From assembly GCA_964558455.1 (NCBI GenBank), contig CAZLEE010000222.1, positions 1-6,669 on the forward strand: a DNA stretch of 6,669 nucleotides. Direction: 5' to 3'. The stretch is from DASRLE01 sp964558455. Lineage in GTDB: Bacteria > Verrucomicrobiota > Verrucomicrobiia > Limisphaerales > Palsa-1400. Both the position numbers and the translations under genes were made by a program. Below the pieces are notes generated by a model. The model did no database searches. It was not told the DNA's origin and saw only the letters and a program-made list of their open reading frames with translations. This document shows positions 5,942 to 6,669 of the stretch, piece after piece (positions within the stretch are counted from its first letter, which is position 1; each line of letters begins with the position of its first letter).

Positions 5942-6669
5942 ATGACGCGCATGAGCACCGCGAAACCATATAGCTATTTGAACCGGCTGGGAAACGGCTT
6001 TGCCACCAAGGCGAATCGTCCAACGGTTGCAAAAGAGCCGGAAAAACTGATTCCTCTGCATGGCGGCTACCGGCGGTTGAAAAGCTTTCAGGTAGCGCAA
6101 CTGGTTTATGATGTGACAGTGCGTTTCTGCGACCATTATATCGGGAAACGCAGCCGCACTCATGACCAGATGGTTCAGGCGGCGCGGTCGGGCGTGCAGA
6201 ACATTGCGGAGGGCAGTCAGGCGAGCGGCACGTCCAAGAAAACGGAACTCAAGCTAACAAACGTGGCGCGCGCCAGTTTGGAGGAACTGCGCCTGGACTA
6301 TGAGGATTATCTGCGGCAGCGCGGGCTGGCGTTGTGGGCGCGCGATGACGCGCGCCGGACGCAACTGATAGCGGCGCGGCCAGCCACGGCGGATGACGTG
6401 GCTGCCTGGGCGCGAGCGACGCATGACGGACAAAATGGACAACATGTACAAAGTGGACAGGGCAAGCCGGAAGATAAGTCCATGCAGTCCATGCCGTCCA
6501 TGCCGTCCACAAAGTCCACCTATCCTGAAATCTCAGCAAACGGCGCGCTGGCGCTGCTCGCGGTGGCGTGCAGCCTGCTCAACCGCCAGATCGCCACACT
6601 GGGAGAAAAGTTTGTGGAAGAAGGCGGCTTCACGGAGCGCCTCTACCGCGTGCGCAGCGAAAGAAGAAT
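5942..6669 (+). CDS. Four-helix-bundle suffix-domain protein (3' end outside window)
   Basis: The frame is open from ATG 5942 to the window end (242 codons plus two bases). It is absent from simple stop-to-stop listings because no stop is reached. A second in-frame ATG at 5951 is an equally possible start, and neither has a Shine-Dalgarno sequence. An in-frame TAA at 5900-5902 bounds the frame. From about residue 40 (HGGYRRLKSFQVAQL) to 125 it has the helical domain with RSRTHDQMVQAARSGVQNIA (70-89), EGSQASGTSKK and LEELRLDYEDYL. A charged segment and a low-complexity linker (about 163-193, GQN/SMP triplets) follow. A hydrophobic helix (about 200-222) and EEGGFTERLYRVRS (226-239) match the 'suffix' region as I recall it (TIGR04258). 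The wider four-helix family includes 23S rRNA intervening-sequence proteins and the Avd accessory protein of diversity-generating retroelements. The function of this branch is unknown, and nucleic-acid binding is only inferred. Confidence 0.85.
   Translation, partial: MTRMSTAKPYSYLNRLGNGFATKANRPTVAKEPEKLIPLHGGYRRLKSFQVAQLVYDVTVRFCDHYIGKRSRTHDQMVQAARSGVQNIAEGSQASGTSKKTELKLTNVARASLEELRLDYEDYLRQRGLALWARDDARRTQLIAARPATADDVAAWARATHDGQNGQHVQSGQGKPEDKSMQSMPSMPSTKSTYPEISANGALALLAVACSLLNRQIATLGEKFVEEGGFTERLYRVRSERR
6428..6463 (+). repeat. 9-nt tandem array, GGAC type (left arm)
   Basis: Four 9-nt units start at 6428, 6437, 6446 and 6455: GGACAAAAT, GGACAACAT, GTACAAAGT and GGACAGGGC. The period is three codons, giving the protein triplets GQN, GQH, VQS, GQG in the four-helix gene's linker. 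The orientation is opposite to the array at 6478. Confidence 0.75.
6478..6522 (+). repeat. 9-nt tandem array, GTCC type (right arm)
   Basis: Five units begin with GTCC at exact 9-nt spacing (6478, 6487, 6496, 6505, 6514): GTCCATGCA, two copies of GTCCATGCC, GTCCACAAA and GTCCACCTA. They encode SMQSMPSMPSTKST in the four-helix gene's linker. Together with the left arm they form an opposed-repeat structure around a 14-nt centre. Confidence 0.85.

Noticed and set aside
5801..6163. 120-codon minus-strand frame upstream of the discoidin gene
   Set aside because: Most of it overlaps antisense the conserved N-terminal part of the four-helix gene. I recognise no domain, and the remainder falls in the repeat-rich intergenic region.
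6428..6522. CRISPR or transposon terminal repeats
   Set aside because: The units are 9 nt, in frame and inside an open coding region, with no transposase or target-site duplication visible.

Overview
The window reads as a chromosomal segment of a moderately GC-rich bacterium, most likely a member of the Verrucomicrobiota. The lineage is an inference. It rests on a four-helix-bundle 'suffix-domain' gene at the right end, a short-tandem-repeat style that I associate with that phylum, a membrane protein of the TIGR03663/Agl23 type, and the absence of a Shine-Dalgarno sequence in front of several solid genes. No ribosomal RNA, tRNA, CRISPR array, integrase or transposase is visible.

Left block (1-3519, + strand) is central carbon metabolism. 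It holds the C-terminal 152 residues of NADP-dependent isocitrate dehydrogenase (icd). A 281-bp AT-rich regulatory gap follows, carrying an inverted repeat and a plausible sigma-70-type promoter. Next come korA (fused gamma+alpha subunit) and korB (TPP/iron-sulfur beta subunit) of a 2-oxoacid:ferredoxin oxidoreductase. Icd makes 2-oxoglutarate, and KorAB is the ferredoxin-linked enzyme that would turn it into succinyl-CoA, so the block is a consecutive-step pair of the TCA cycle.

Middle block (3538-5786, - strand) converges on korB with an 18-bp gap containing possible terminator hairpins. It is a two-gene unit: a secreted discoidin (F5/8 type C-like) domain protein, then a polytopic GT-C-type membrane protein of the TIGR03663/Agl23 family, joined by an ATGA overlap. 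The membrane protein gene carries a 42-bp array of six heptanucleotides (consensus ACCGTCC) that encodes an in-frame 14-residue insert. Because 7 is not a multiple of 3, loss or gain of one unit would shift the frame.

Right block (5787-6669) starts with a 155-bp divergent intergenic region. It has two C7 tracts and an 18-bp relative of the heptamer array. The + strand four-helix-bundle suffix-domain protein gene follows and runs off the window. Its linker is encoded by two 9-nt tandem arrays in opposite orientation (GGAC-type, then GTCC-type), a structure that could fold into a segmented hairpin.

The metabolic genes are ordinary and well supported. The parts that deserve attention are the repeat-rich glycosylation-type locus and the four-helix-bundle gene with its opposed repeat arrays. 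I see no complete, clearly new multi-gene system inside the window.
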